Assembly: GCF_006439335.1 (NCBI RefSeq)
Contig: NZ_SAWY01000005.1
Span: 62,001 to 126,000, forward strand
Direction of reading: 5' to 3'
Origin: Litorilituus lipolyticus
GTDB taxonomy: Bacteria > Pseudomonadota > Gammaproteobacteria > Enterobacterales > Alteromonadaceae
Length of the DNA stretch: 64,000 nt
Part shown: piece after piece, positions 56,501-63,495 of the stretch
Layout of the letters: every line of letters begins with the position of its first letter
How positions within the stretch are numbered: the stretch's first letter is position 1
Made by a program: the position numbers and the translations under genes
Notes under the pieces: model-generated
Seen by the model: only the letters and a program-made list of their open reading frames with translations
Told to the model about the DNA's origin: nothing
Databases searched by the model: none

Positions 56501-56548
56501 GATAATGCTGAGTACTTGGTTTTTTATTGAGAATTCTGCGATATTCAT
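53504..56548 (-). CDS. RND efflux transporter permease (AcrB/HAE1-like)
   Basis: A 1014-residue inner-membrane pump, starting at the ATG at 56548; a TTG two codons upstream is possible. Helix 1 is near residues 8-30; a porter domain follows; the helix-4 proton-relay site is LGMMVDNAIVVTEG, where the second acidic residue of the usual DD pair is N (motif VDNAIV), which is frequent among RND proteins. The second half repeats the architecture. The adaptor gene lies 20 bp upstream in the same unit. Substrate unknown. Likely controlled by the divergent XRE/S24 regulator. Confidence 0.92.
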   Translation of the reverse strand: MNIAEFSIKNQVLSIIVILLSIFGGWTAYKDMARFEDPEFTIRTALIFTQYPGASPQEVALEVTEPLETALQQMQEVKKVSSKSTAGLSEITVDIKYQFSKDKEALQVIWTKLRNKIKDAERTLPPNATTPIVNDDFGDLYGLYYFITGDDYEASELRSYAKSLQKEILQVSGVGKVQLAGEQQEAIFVEISTETSALLGVSISNVYDILSQQNAVTSAGNVNVGTRRIVIDPSGEIDSIDAIENLLISTGTDGKVIFLKDIAKVYRTYTTPSDKIIRYNGKPAIALGVSNVTGGNVVVVGEAVAAKLTESESRRPLGIEVFEYYHQGKIVKASVDNFIVNVIAALLIVIVTLFLFMGMRSAIVIGFILILTIAATLATMQMINIPMHRISLGALIIALGMMVDNAIVVTEGILVGVKEGYRKLDIAKKIVQQTKWPLLGGTLVGIIAFAPIGFAPGQTAEYTGHLFWVVMISLLFSWLFAVTITPLSCFWLFPEANGEKAVQAESKFFTLYKNFMKGALKYRWPVVLGVTSLFLASLWGAKFMTQGFFPQSTSPQMVVDYWLPEGTRIEQTHQDMSELEAFILKMDNVEAVQTLIGGGGIRYMLTYSGESNNSSYGQLLVRVTDYRKIDAMMPVVQNYIAQNYPDAQAKAWRFVLGPGGGSKIEAEFRGPDPVVLRQLANQAKDIMIADGKTLSIKDDWRDPVSVIEPIYSENKGRRAGISRENIATAISNHYLGKQIGVYREGQDLIPIISRVPHSENESISNINDIQVLNAAGQYVPLTQVTDGFRTIWRDGQIRREDRVFTIKAQCDPYPSELPSALLSRLRPQIEAIELPDGYTLEWGGEFGDSEESNGDLMSTIPAGLLAMVLVVVILFGKIKQPLVIWLVVPLAMIGVVFGLVVTGIPLEFMGILGILSLSGLLIKNGIVLVDQMDFEIANGKKRFNAVIDSATSRVRPVMMGTLTTVLGVIPLFFDAFFQSMAVVIVFGLTFATLLTLLVVPVLYSIFMKIETPKS

Positions 56549-56567
56549 AATCAACTATTCCTGAGTC

Positions 56568-57644
56568 TTAATTTTTAACCCAAGGGCGGACTTGCATTCC
56601 CTCAGACAAATATGAAACTCCGGCAGTAATGATAATCTCACCTTTGCTTAAGCCTTGCACAACCTGAAGGTTTTCACCTATACCATCTTTTAAAGTGATC
56701 TTTCGTTTAGTTACACTCATGCTTTTTTCATCTAAAACCCATACGAAAACTTCATCGCCTTGTGGAGTAATTGATGTAGCGGGGATACTGACTTGTAGGT
56801 TTTCATTACTTTGACTGGGATCTTGAAATACTACTCTTGCATTCATGCCTGGTAAGATATTTAACCCAGATTGAGGTTCAAAGTAAAAAGTTACTTCATA
56901 GGTTTGTGAAGCTGGATCTGCCTCTAATGAAACTTCTTTTATAAAAGCTGGAATTTCTCGCTCTGGTGCTGCGTTAAGCACGATATGAATAGGGTTGTTA
57001 TAATTTTCTACCTTCGCTTTAGCAACGATATTTGAAGGTAAGTTAATTTTAGCCTCTAATTTAGTTAGCGCTAGCATAGATATTACAGGGTTACCTTGTT
57101 GAATCACCTGGTTATTTTTAAGGTCAACTTTAGAGATGTTACCAGAGTATGGTGCGCGTAAGACCGTATCGTTTAAAGCTTTTTGAGCACTTTCTAATTT
57201 TGCTTTATTAATATCTCTTTTCGCTTTAATTCCTTCAAATTCCATTCGAGAAATAATACTTTTTTTGAATAGGTTTTGTGAGCGGGTAAACTCTGACTCA
57301 CTCTTATCATATTCTGACTGAGCAACATCTCGCTGTACTTTATAGTCAGTTGACTCAACAACAGCAAGGATATCACCTTTACTCACCTTTTGAGACTCAG
57401 TTACTTTAATTTCAGTGACTATGCCACTCACTTGAAAAGCTAAATTCGAAGAACGTCCCGCTTGAATTACCGCAGGAAAAGAAAGCAAAGCATTATTTTG
57501 GTTACCGCCTACAGTCATCATTTTTACAGGTCTAACACCAGTCCCTGTCGTAGGTTTCTGAGCGGACTCTGTATCACATCCGAGTAAGAAGAAAGGAATA
57601 AGTAATAAAGGTGTCTTCCTCAAATAATAATTAATTCTGCGCAT
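56568..57644 (-). CDS. RND efflux membrane-fusion lipoprotein
   Basis: A 358-residue HlyD/AcrA-type adaptor. The signal peptide ends in a lipobox LLGC (about C23), so it is a lipoprotein in the periplasm. It shows the lipoyl-like halves (VTEIKVTESQKVSKGDILAVV and LRAPYSGNISKVDL), a hairpin rich in charged residues (about 100-145), a beta-barrel segment, and the C-terminal LQVVQGLSKGEIIITAG motif. The gene precedes the pump gene by about 20 bp. An outer-membrane channel is not encoded here. Confidence 0.9.
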   Translation of the reverse strand: MRRINYYLRKTPLLLIPFFLLGCDTESAQKPTTGTGVRPVKMMTVGGNQNNALLSFPAVIQAGRSSNLAFQVSGIVTEIKVTESQKVSKGDILAVVESTDYKVQRDVAQSEYDKSESEFTRSQNLFKKSIISRMEFEGIKAKRDINKAKLESAQKALNDTVLRAPYSGNISKVDLKNNQVIQQGNPVISMLALTKLEAKINLPSNIVAKAKVENYNNPIHIVLNAAPEREIPAFIKEVSLEADPASQTYEVTFYFEPQSGLNILPGMNARVVFQDPSQSNENLQVSIPATSITPQGDEVFVWVLDEKSMSVTKRKITLKDGIGENLQVVQGLSKGEIIITAGVSYLSEGMQVRPWVKN

Positions 57645-57665
57645 GCCGTTTCCTTTTTTATATGG

Positions 57666-57714
57666 ATTTGTATGATGTAAATTATATGATAAATAATAAA
57701 GAAAACATACAAAT
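57666..57714. promoter_or_regulatory. Inverted repeat near the RND operon start
   Basis: ATTTGTATG (57666-57674) and CATACAAAT (57706-57714) are perfect inverted copies separated by 31 bp, starting 22 bp upstream of the adaptor start. The pair could be two half-sites or the operator of the divergent regulator. Confidence 0.45.
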
Positions 57715-57908
57715 GATAGCGTGTTACATTAACTAATGTGTTGTTTTTTTTACTTTAATTATTCAAATTATGTCTATTGCCCAAGGGGTAAATATAAATA
57801 TTTCTGAAATAAATATAGATGCTAAAGCTATCTCTCTTGTCGTAAATTTATAAATCATTTTTCATAGCTCTTATTTTTATTAGTAACAATTATTTGATTA
57901 TAAGTAGT

Positions 57909-57950
57909 ATTACTAATAATTCAAGTTATTTTAATTGAATTATTAGTAAT
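57909..57950. promoter_or_regulatory. Long AT-rich hairpin upstream of the regulator
   Basis: Arms at 57909-57924 and 57935-57950 are perfect inverted copies over 16 bases (ATTACTAATAATTCAA and its complement) with a 10-base loop. It ends 112 bp upstream of the regulator start. There is no T-run after it, so it is more likely an operator or RNA structure than a terminator. Confidence 0.5.
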
Positions 57951-58062
57951 TAATATAACGCAGGGGTCAGAACTTTAACTCGAAAGCAGTATCATAAATT
58001 AGTTGTTAAAATATTAGTATCACTGTTATTATTGTTTCGAAAATACCTTAAGGAGATTGAAT

Positions 58063-58671
58063 TTGTCTTATAATAGCGAAACCTTAAAGATCTTAAATGA
58101 AACATGGCAAGCTTTTAAGGTATCAACTAAAACCAATCAAGCAAAAGCTGCTAAAGCAATGGGTATGAATCAATCTGCTTTTAGTCAATATCTACGGGGG
58201 GATATTCCGTTAAATACAGATTTTGTTGCTAAGTTTTCTATTATGACGGGTAGTCAAATAGAAGGTTACCTAACTAAAGTGGCTGGAAATAAATTGCATT
58301 TACAGCCTATAGCCATTAAATACACTCTTTCAGGCCGAAAATTAGTTGATTCGTTTGAACTAATGCCATCACCTGTAAATTTAGATCATGCCTATGCTAT
58401 TTTAGTCGATTATTCGGACTTTATTTTTCAAAGAGGTACTCTTCTGCTAGTTGATACCGAAGCTGAAATTAGGGAGCATGATGCGGTAGTCATCATAAGC
58501 AAAAATAATAGACCTATCTATGGGGTGCTTTCATTCAAAGAAAATGAATGGGAAATACTTGAGCCACATTACTTTGGTGGGAATAGGGTTGTTGTAACAA
58601 AAACTATGGTGATTCATCGTGTGAGTGGTAGTTACAACCCAGCAACACAGGGAAAAATTTTCAAAAAATAA
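58063..58671 (+). CDS. XRE-type regulator with S24/LexA-like C-terminal fold
   Basis: A 202-residue protein using a TTG start at 58063, with AAGGAG seven bases upstream (a second TTG at 58057 is too close to that site). Residues about 10-70 are a Cro/CI-type HTH (QAKAAKAMGMNQSAFSQYLRG). The C-terminal half (about 100-200) looks like an S24 peptidase fold (FQRGTLLLVDTEAEIREHDAVVI), but the usual SMxP serine motif and the catalytic lysine are not recognisable, so it may bind a ligand without self-cleaving. It is divergent from the RND pump operon and probably controls it. Confidence 0.78.
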   Translation: MSYNSETLKILNETWQAFKVSTKTNQAKAAKAMGMNQSAFSQYLRGDIPLNTDFVAKFSIMTGSQIEGYLTKVAGNKLHLQPIAIKYTLSGRKLVDSFELMPSPVNLDHAYAILVDYSDFIFQRGTLLLVDTEAEIREHDAVVIISKNNRPIYGVLSFKENEWEILEPHYFGGNRVVVTKTMVIHRVSGSYNPATQGKIFKK

Positions 58672-58716
58672 AATGTAGAGTTAACGTTTCGTTGGTCAGT
58701 TATAAATTAAATACTC

Positions 58717-58896
58717 ATGATTACTTTTTATCACTCAATATATGAAAATTGTAATGTGGCTATTGATCTCATTTCTTTGTCACAAACTTTATTAGAGCGC
58801 GACATCTTTGTACCTGAATATTTAAAATTCAGACAAAGTATTAAAAAAAAACAAACTTCGGTTTGTCTTTTTTTTTTACGCTTGGAAAAAGTATAA
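58717..58896 (+). CDS. Possible 59-residue small protein
   Basis: A short open frame begins ATG ATT ACT and encodes MITFYHSIYENCNVAIDL followed by LISLSQTLLERDIFVPEYLK. It has a composition closer to coding than to random AT-rich DNA, but it runs through a terminator-like hairpin at its 3' end and no good ribosome site is seen. It may be a real small gene, a fragment of a larger one, or chance. Confidence 0.25.
   Translation: MITFYHSIYENCNVAIDLISLSQTLLERDIFVPEYLKFRQSIKKKQTSVCLFFLRLEKV
58851..58876 (+). terminator. Terminator downstream of the XRE/S24 regulator
   Basis: ACAAAC-TTCG-GTTTGT followed by C and ten T. The UUCG loop is very stable. It is 180 bp after the regulator stop. A run of A before the stem makes it partly symmetrical. 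Confidence 0.75.
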
Positions 58897-59231
58897 ATCT
58901 CGATTTATATGCACACTTTATACTGCGATATAAAATAAGGTGTTGAGTATATGAAAGCCTTGTTACTCATTGATAGTTTATTATAACGATCTAATATTAT
59001 TAATAATTTCTATTCCTAGTGGTGTCGTCATCTTATTAATTTATGTCGTAAGATGATAGTTTTATTGCGAGTAACCTACAAAAAATAGATGTTTGCTATA
59101 TAGTTAAAGCTAGTTGTAAATAATGGAATAGTTCAAATAGTAAGATCAGCAATAATTGAATGAATAAAAAGTGTTAATAATATTAATTTGAAACTTAATT
59201 CCAGTTTATTAGATTCGAAAAAGGATATTCA
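58897..59231. other. Gene-free spacer upstream of the porin gene
   Basis: 335 AT-rich bases. No gene; a short inverted repeat CATCTTATTAA... TTAAT...AAGATG lies at about 59028-59056 (ATCATCTTAC-type arms TCATCTTA / TAAGATGA). It probably contains the porin promoter. Confidence 0.4.
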
Positions 59232-60938
59232 ATGTTTAATCAGGTAATTACTAATTTCACTATAAAACTGGGTGGAGTTTATTATGTGATTTTAGTTTTG
59301 TTACTTTCAATTTCTTCAAATACTTTAGTTAACTCACAAGAAATAAATCAGAGTATCATTATTCATAATGTAACTTTTGTTGATCCTGACGGTGAGAAAG
59401 AAAATATTGTAGCTACATTAGTTATCAAAAATAAGATGTTTGATTTGATCACTAATGATCCTATCGAAGTTGCTCATACTGATATTGTTTACGATGCCCA
59501 AAAAGGTTTTTTAGTAGGTGCATTAAAACCAGGTAAATCGGCAAACATTATGATACTTGACGAAAACCCTTACGAAGATAGTGATGTCTTGCTTGATACT
59601 AAAAAGCATATTTTACTCGCTGTTCGCAAAGGGATAGTCATTAGAAATAACCTTAAATCAGAAAGTAATATTCCTGCTTCCGTAGCGCAGAAACCAACTA
59701 AAGCCAGATCTAAAGGATGGTTAGCATATGCGCCGCCACCTGTAGCTATACCTTCAAACTATAAAAATGCTGATTGGATAAACTTTGAAAATGATTATTT
59801 TACTAGCGTGTTAATTGGGATGCTTGCGCTAGATAGACAAAACTGGAAATCTCAAAATAATGATAGCGAGTTACAACTTGGTGACCTACAAAGCTATGAT
59901 GGCGGAGAAATCAGGGGGCTGAGATTTGGGGTCGCAGGTGCTATTAAATTTGATAAACCCTGGGTTTATATGATTAGTGGAGCAACAAATGCTTTTGACA
60001 AAGGTTTTGATACCAATACAACAGACAACGTAAGCTTTTTTGATTGGCGTATAGATATTCCAACGTTTGCGGATACTACATTAAGCATAGGTAAGCAAAA
60101 AGAGCCTATTTCTATGGAGCGTTCAATCGGTATGGTATTTTTACCAATGCAAGAAAGAAGTGTTGTTTCTGATGCTTTGCTGGCATCTCGAAATGTAGGT
60201 GCTGTATTAAGTGGTACCGCGATAAATAATAAACTGACTTGGGCTGGTGGTGTTTTTAATGACTGGCTGGACTCTGAAGGCTCTATTAGCGAAAACTCAA
60301 CACAACTTGTTGGGCGTACGACTTGGTTACCTTATTTATCTGATGATGAAAATGAAATCGTTCATCTAGGTTTTGGTTTGCGATATAGCGATACAAAAGA
60401 AAGTGTGCGATTTGCGACTGAGCCTGAATTTAACCAATCACCTTTATTTGTTGATACAGGTGAAATAAATGCTGACAGTAGCTTAACTTATAATCTTGAA
60501 GCCGCTTGGAGAAAAGGCCCGCTTTGGTTAGTGGGAGAATATACCGAAAATCAAATCGATGCTGACTATTTAGATAATCCCTCGTTAGCCGGTTATCACG
60601 TAAGTGCGGTATGGTCAGTGACAGGTGAGATGAGAGGCTACAATAAAAAAAGTGGTACTTTTTCACCTATGCCAGTTTCACGAAGTGTCAGTCAAGGAGG
60701 GTGGGGAGCACTTGAGGTTAGTAGTCGTTGGTCTGTATTTGATGGTAGTAACGCAGGTTTACAAGCAGGTGATACCAGCATATTATCACTAGGTGCTTCT
60801 TGGTGGTTAAGCCCTAAGTTTAATGTTAACGTTAATTACCGTTGGATCAACTTAGAGCGTTGTAGCTTCCTGAATGAGCAATGTGAATTAGAAGGGAAAA
60901 GTCATGGTTTTAATACCCGTATAGCTTTATTTCTTTAA
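59232..60938 (+). CDS. OprO/OprP-like porin with vestigial amidohydrolase-like N-terminal segment
   Basis: A 568-residue outer-membrane protein. A hydrophobic stretch (about 16-36) serves as signal. Residues 38-140 then look like the ends of an amidohydrolase: IIIHNVTFVDPDGEKENI matches its N-terminal strand and LKPGKSANIMILDENPYED with ILLAVRKGIVIRN its C-terminal strand, while the whole metal-binding barrel is missing. From about 180 onward it is a porin O/P-type beta-barrel (GLRFGVAGAIKFDKPWVYMISG, IDIPTFADTTLSIGKQKEPISM, and a C-terminal strand ending in F-L). The start has AAAGGA upstream. Substrate may be phosphate or another anion; unproven. Confidence 0.8.
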   Translation: MFNQVITNFTIKLGGVYYVILVLLLSISSNTLVNSQEINQSIIIHNVTFVDPDGEKENIVATLVIKNKMFDLITNDPIEVAHTDIVYDAQKGFLVGALKPGKSANIMILDENPYEDSDVLLDTKKHILLAVRKGIVIRNNLKSESNIPASVAQKPTKARSKGWLAYAPPPVAIPSNYKNADWINFENDYFTSVLIGMLALDRQNWKSQNNDSELQLGDLQSYDGGEIRGLRFGVAGAIKFDKPWVYMISGATNAFDKGFDTNTTDNVSFFDWRIDIPTFADTTLSIGKQKEPISMERSIGMVFLPMQERSVVSDALLASRNVGAVLSGTAINNKLTWAGGVFNDWLDSEGSISENSTQLVGRTTWLPYLSDDENEIVHLGFGLRYSDTKESVRFATEPEFNQSPLFVDTGEINADSSLTYNLEAAWRKGPLWLVGEYTENQIDADYLDNPSLAGYHVSAVWSVTGEMRGYNKKSGTFSPMPVSRSVSQGGWGALEVSSRWSVFDGSNAGLQAGDTSILSLGASWWLSPKFNVNVNYRWINLERCSFLNEQCELEGKSHGFNTRIALFL

Positions 60939-61074
60939 CTCATTGCTTCACATGCTTTAAATTGTTTTGGTGTTAAGCCACTCCATCGTTTAAAAGCTCG
61001 GATGAAATTTGCGGCTTCGCTGTTACCTAATTCTTTAGCAATATCCGCCTCGGCAACTGCTCTTGCTTTGCCCT
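60935..61074 (-). pseudogene. Remnant of an AraC-family regulator
   Basis: Read on the minus strand, this segment encodes about 45 residues of the second helix-turn-helix of an AraC protein: EADIAKELGNSEAANFIRAF then KRWSGLTPKQFK, ending in a TAA. An in-frame stop lies directly upstream and no start or first HTH is seen. The 3' end overlaps the porin stop codon by two bases. It is a decayed gene fragment. Confidence 0.75.
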
Positions 61075-61247
61075 AACTTCTACATTCATGCAGTCGACTG
61101 CGACGCCAAACAGAAAACCAACACTCCCAACTGTTAACACCAACATTACAAAAACCGAACGTACGAAATTGTTAGTAGAAAGTACTTGTCTGTTTTTTAA
61201 GCGGATGTTATAAAATTAACAGCAACGATTAATAGGATTATTTGGTG
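61075..61247. other. Spacer with no intact gene
   Basis: About 170 bp; possibly includes further eroded AraC sequence. Nothing else is recognisable. Confidence 0.4.
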
Positions 61248-62318
61248 ATGGATTATCGCGAGTCTACAGTAAATTTGGGTACAACAGATAAGTTACGTTG
61301 CCCTTGTTGCGGAAGTCAGAGCCATAGCGTTAATTCAGTTATTACCTACAGCTTCTACATTATTGAGTACCTGCCTATTTTTCCTGTAAAAAGGGGGACG
61401 CGAGTTCAGTGTGTGCAATGTCAAAACCTTGCCGATGTCGCCAATAATACTTCAGATTCAAAGCTGATCTTTTCAGATATTGCTTTGGCATTTTTCAATA
61501 AGCTTCGGTTGCTGAGTACTTTTACTGGCAGCATTATTTTTGTCTTGTTGTTAAGTTGGTACTTCTCTGAGGAGCAAGAGAAACATCGCCAGAGCCATAA
61601 ATATATAAATGCTCCTAAAGTTAATGACTTTTACTATTTAGATTATCGAAAAAGTGCAGGGGATAGACGGCCGCTTCACAAGTACCGTGTTGCAAAAGTT
61701 GTTGATATTACGGGCGGCACGGTATCACTAAGCTATGGTAATTATTTTTATCCACTGAAAAAATCGTTAACAGATGCGGTGCTCTTTGGTCACAGTACAA
61801 ACTTTGATTATTTTGAAAAGCAGCGACAGAATTTTTCCATCGCGGAACTAAATAGCCTATTTGAGCAAGGCTTTATATATCGAGTTATACGACCTGAATT
61901 TGCCTACATTGGCCGAAATATGACTGTTTACATGATTGATGGTCATGCGGTGACCAACCCAACGGTAGCAAAAGAACCTTGGGTTTTTATTCCAGGTAAA
62001 CGAGAGAATACTCGCGGGGTAGCAATTCTTAAGGTTAATCATGATGATAATCGCTTTGAAAAGGCCTTTCAGTTATTTAAACGCTCTGCAGAATTGGGCT
62101 ATGCACCTGGGCAAACTAATTTGGCTGAGCTCTACTTATCCAACAGAGATTATGAAGGTCATGGTAATATTGAGCAGGCGGCAAATTGGCTACTTCAAGC
62201 TGCTTTGCAGGGGTATCAGCCAGCGATTGAAAAGTATCGGGTGATTTGTGCATTAGAAGAAAGCTGTGACATTAATGATTTTTATCAAGCGCTAAATGAA
62301 GCAAGTACTAGCTACTAA
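61248..62318 (+). CDS. Membrane protein with zinc-ribbon head and Sel1-like repeats
   Basis: A 356-residue protein. Residues about 15-75 form a zinc ribbon (CPCCGSQ and CVQCQN), a membrane helix follows (about 92-110, GSIIFVLLLSWYF), then a hydrophilic domain with short beta-stretches, and two Sel1-like repeats at the C-terminus (AFQLFKRSAELGYAPGQTNL and AANWLLQAALQGYQPA). The start ATG at 61248 has AGGA upstream. Function unknown. Sel1 repeats suggest protein binding. The stop codon TAA is part of the left TAAGTTAA copy flanking the MITE-like repeat. Confidence 0.7.
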   Translation: MDYRESTVNLGTTDKLRCPCCGSQSHSVNSVITYSFYIIEYLPIFPVKRGTRVQCVQCQNLADVANNTSDSKLIFSDIALAFFNKLRLLSTFTGSIIFVLLLSWYFSEEQEKHRQSHKYINAPKVNDFYYLDYRKSAGDRRPLHKYRVAKVVDITGGTVSLSYGNYFYPLKKSLTDAVLFGHSTNFDYFEKQRQNFSIAELNSLFEQGFIYRVIRPEFAYIGRNMTVYMIDGHAVTNPTVAKEPWVFIPGKRENTRGVAILKVNHDDNRFEKAFQLFKRSAELGYAPGQTNLAELYLSNRDYEGHGNIEQAANWLLQAALQGYQPAIEKYRVICALEESCDINDFYQALNEASTSY

Positions 62319-62523
62319 GTTAACCTGAGCTCGGCTTAATAAATAATTCTCTAGCAGCTATTTTTACTGACTTCTTCGTTAAATTTACTTGCAATAGGCT
62401 AGCTATTGACGCGAAATTTGCCTTGAATTAAGTAAAACTATCAAGCTAGAAAATCAGCTGAATATAACGTTCTGTATTTTATATTGTTAATTTACTTCTT
62501 AAACCGAGTTCAGGTTAAGTTAA
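62316..62523. repeat. MITE-like element with terminal inverted repeats
   Basis: About 190 bp bounded by inverted copies CCTGAGCTCGGCTTAATAAA (62324 onward) and, on the minus strand, CCTGAACTCGGTTTAAGAAG (from 62514 down). An 8-bp direct repeat TAAGTTAA flanks both ends (62316-62323 and 62516-62523), exactly 200 bp apart. No ORF lies inside. The inner part contains an inverted motif TAGCTATTG/CAATAGGCTA. Looks like a nonautonomous transposon inserted at the end of the zinc-ribbon gene. Confidence 0.7.
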
Positions 62524-62765
62524 TTAGTGGCAAAATGTTGTGAAGTGTACGCCAAGAGAGTTAATTATAATTTAATAGCAAGGTGTCATGCCCTAAAGTA
62601 GAGCTCAAAGTAGTAGGTACAGACTCTTTGGTAAATAGCATTAAATCTGACTAGTTTACCTTGTTGATTAACATCAAGTTTAATTCATATAAAACATCTA
62701 TTAGTATAAAAATAACTGTACTGAGGAGTAATATACCTTTTTTATATTTAAATGAAGTTGTTCTT
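62524..62765. other. Spacer before tehB
   Basis: About 240 AT-rich bases without a gene. The tehB frame is open upstream of its start as far as 62661, but those codons do not resemble TehB and are taken as untranslated. Confidence 0.45.
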
Positions 62766-63332
62766 ATGACAGTAGATATCAATAGCCGTTACGGCTTAAA
62801 TCCCGCACATAGTGAAGTCGTTGAAGCTTGTAAAATTATCGCACCTTGCGATGCTTTAGATATGGGCTGCTCAAATGGACGAAATGCACTCTATCTTGGT
62901 CAACTAGGTTTTAACATTAGCGCAATAGATGCAAACCCTAGCGCTATTGATATGCTCAAAACTATTTGTCATGAACAGGGGATAGCTAATATTCAGCCGC
63001 AAGTTTATGACATTAATACAGCAAACCTTAATGAAGATTATGGTTTTATTTCTTGCACTGTCACCTTAATGTTTATTGAGCCTTCATGTGTTGCAGATGT
63101 AATTACTGATATGCAAAAGCGTACACTAGCGGGTGGTTATAACCTTATTGTTTGTGCCATGAATACTGCAAGTCATCCATGCCCCGTGCCATTCCCTTTT
63201 ACTTTAAAAGAAAGCCAGCTGAGTGAAGCATACCAAGGTTGGGAATTAATTAAATACAATGAAGATGTTGGCACTATGCATAATGGCGCACAGTTACAGT
63301 TTGCAACTATGTTAGCGCGTAAACCTGAATAA
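62766..63332 (+). CDS. tehB: Tellurite-resistance SAM-dependent methyltransferase TehB
   Basis: A 188-residue methyltransferase that detoxifies tellurite in E. coli. From the ATG at 62766, the sequence RYGLNPAHSEVVEA matches the TehB N-terminus; the SAM-binding motif is LDMGCSNGRNALYLG, and the conserved GGYNLIVCAMNTASHPCPVP, GWELIKYNEDVG and QFATMLARKPE segments follow E. coli TehB closely. The upstream in-frame extension to 62661 has no family match. No tehA neighbour. Cytoplasmic. Confidence 0.93.
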   Translation: MTVDINSRYGLNPAHSEVVEACKIIAPCDALDMGCSNGRNALYLGQLGFNISAIDANPSAIDMLKTICHEQGIANIQPQVYDINTANLNEDYGFISCTVTLMFIEPSCVADVITDMQKRTLAGGYNLIVCAMNTASHPCPVPFPFTLKESQLSEAYQGWELIKYNEDVGTMHNGAQLQFATMLARKPE

Positions 63333-63495
63333 TATTGTAATAGCGATTTTACTTGTTAAATTACCTTTAATCACTGACTGTTAAGCAAATTGTATATTGA
63401 TAAACAAAGCGTTATTATGACAATCCTTCAATCATGATTGAAGGTTATATAGATAATCAATCAACTCATGGATTTTACTAAAAACGGAAAATACG

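Larger units (their letters stand above)
57645..58062. other. Divergent regulatory region between RND operon and XRE/S24 regulator
   Basis: 418 bp, about four-fifths AT, without any gene. It contains two sets of inverted repeats, listed separately. Two divergent promoters must lie here. I could not fix their -10 boxes with confidence. Confidence 0.6.

Noticed and set aside
62661-62765. N-terminal extension of tehB
   Set aside because: The frame is open, but the 35 codons do not match TehB and the conserved N-terminus begins at the ATG at 62766.
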